A DNA stretch of 5,568 nucleotides from CAZVAR01 sp964625225 (GTDB taxonomy: Bacteria; Pseudomonadota; Alphaproteobacteria; JAJUGE01). A program made the position numbers and the translations under genes. The stretch covers positions 1 through 5,568 of the forward strand of contig CAZVAR010000191.1 in the NCBI GenBank assembly GCA_964625225.1. Reading direction: 5' to 3'. Position 1 is the first letter of the stretch. Every line of letters begins with the position of its first letter. This document shows positions 5,039-5,568 of this stretch, one piece after another. The notes below the pieces were generated by a model. The model was not told the origin of the DNA. It saw only the letters and a list, made by a program, of their open reading frames with translations, and searched no databases.

Positions 5039-5335
5039 GCCGCCCACAAACATCCCAAGGTTCGGGCATGGCTCGCCCGGCACCCGCGGTTCGTCTTCTA
5101 CTTCACCCGGATATCCTGCTCCTGGCTCAATGCCGTCGAGGGCTTGCTCGCCAAGCTCGCCCAAAGACGGCTGAAGCGCGGCGTCTTCCGCTCCGCCCAC
5201 GATCTCCACATCGCCATCAACCGCCTCCTCGCGGAAACCAACGACGACCCCAAGCCCTTCGTGTCGACCGCCGATCCAGGCAGGATCATCGCCAGCGTCA
5301 CGCGAGAGCGCCAAGCGTTAGACCCCCTCGACTAG
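5039..5335 (+). pseudogene. IS630-family transposase, C-terminal fragment
   Basis: About 98 residues of the DDE transposase C-terminus remain. They run from AAHKHPKVRAWLARHPRF through SWLNAVEGLLAKL, with the third catalytic residue Glu in NAVEG, then RRLKRGVF, INRLLAETNDDPKPF, and a normal-looking end, TADPGRII...QALDPLD. The N-terminal HTH, the first catalytic Asp and the second one (expected just before AHKHP) are missing. The break falls at about 5039, next to the hairpin and 15-bp repeats. There is no start codon or ribosome-binding site of its own; the frame is merely open from upstream in another frame of the regulator. It cannot be active. The assignment relies on recognised family motifs from memory. 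Confidence 0.85.
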
Positions 5336-5357
5336 CCGATCTCGTCGATCGGGGTCT
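5320..5357. repeat. Imperfect inverted repeat across the junction of the two transposase fragments
   Basis: AGACCCC (5320-5326) pairs with GGGGTCT (5351-5357), and TCGAC (5328-5332) with GTCGA (5344-5348). The arms are interrupted by C on one side and TC on the other, around an 11-nt loop. It overlaps both transposase stop codons. It may be a bidirectional terminator or remnant element ends. Confidence 0.6.
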
Positions 5358-5568
5358 GGGCCGCGAGGGCCGCCGGCAGGCGCCGGAACACACCGCGCGG
5401 GCTCCAGCGGTTCCACCGGTTGCAGACGGTCCGCGCCGGACCGCAGGCCGCCGCAACATCCCGTCGGCGCCCGCCGCACTTCAGCATGTGGATGATGCCC
5501 GAGATCACCCGGCGGTCGTCGGCCCGCCGCGCTCCGGGCCGGTTCTTCGGCACATCCGGCTCGATCGC
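5332..5568 (-). pseudogene. IS5-family transposase, N-terminal fragment (runs off window edge)
   Basis: The minus-strand frame is open from the window edge to TAG 5334-5332 and gives 78 residues. ADDRRVISGIIHMLKCGGRRRD and CGPARTVCNRWNRWSPRGVFRRL match the N-terminal helical domain of IS5-family transposases (IS427-like OrfA). The fragment ends at LAAQTPIDEIG, just before the first catalytic Asp block usually seen as IDxTxxKAHR, so the whole catalytic domain is absent. Relative to the usual motif, GGRWRD reads GGRRRD and two usual Tyr positions (YGP and YNRW) are Cys, which looks like decay. The true start lies upstream of the window or near GTG 5553. It is non-functional as it stands. Confidence 0.75.

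Overview
The window is GC-rich, roughly two-thirds G+C or more by eye, and its genes have strongly G/C-ending codons. It has an alphaproteobacterial character: the PepA, acyl-CoA ligase and Crp-type sequences and the IS630/IS5 remnants look like those of Rhodospirillales-type or related Alphaproteobacteria. This assignment comes from family resemblance only, since no searches could be run.

Layout. (1) 1-787, minus strand: the N-terminal half of leucyl aminopeptidase (pepA), cut by the window edge. It has a clear RBS and a good sigma70-like promoter, TTGACG-17-TATCCA. (2) 788-1345: a long non-coding stretch. Its main feature is eight tandem 10-bp units at 881-960 that place seven G-runs exactly or nearly one helical turn apart. 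This is a strong G-quadruplex-type motif just upstream of the pepA promoter. (3) 1346-2196, plus strand: two small paralogous proteins sharing a C-x17-C-x2-C-x6-C core. About half of the 42 core positions are identical without gaps. They are separated by about 370 nt holding a hairpin, a perfect 21-bp ATGCAT-containing palindrome and an AT-richer pocket with a promoter-like sequence. (4) 2226-2369, minus strand: a 47-residue protein that is little more than a LuxR/sigma-region-4-like helix-turn-helix, convergent with the second Cys protein.

(5) 2611-4152, minus strand: a complete AMP-binding acyl-CoA synthetase/ligase, followed by a probable terminator. (6) 4284-4991, plus strand: a Crp/Fnr-type regulator transcribed divergently from the ligase. 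It has an intact cyclic-nucleotide phosphate-binding cassette and a Crp-like recognition helix. The divergent pair suggests the regulator controls the ligase, but no operator is obvious. (7) 4979-5568: a scar zone. A 15-bp tandem repeat covers the regulator's stop codon. It is followed by the C-terminal third of an IS630-family transposase (plus) and the N-terminal part of an IS5-family transposase (minus). These two fragments meet tail to tail, with their stop codons overlapping in one CTAG inside an imperfect inverted repeat.

The most likely undescribed content is the pair of four-cysteine microproteins, with the HTH microprotein next to them and the palindromes around them. The decamer G-run array is the most striking non-coding signal. 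The remaining genes are ordinary housekeeping or metabolic genes and mobile-element debris.
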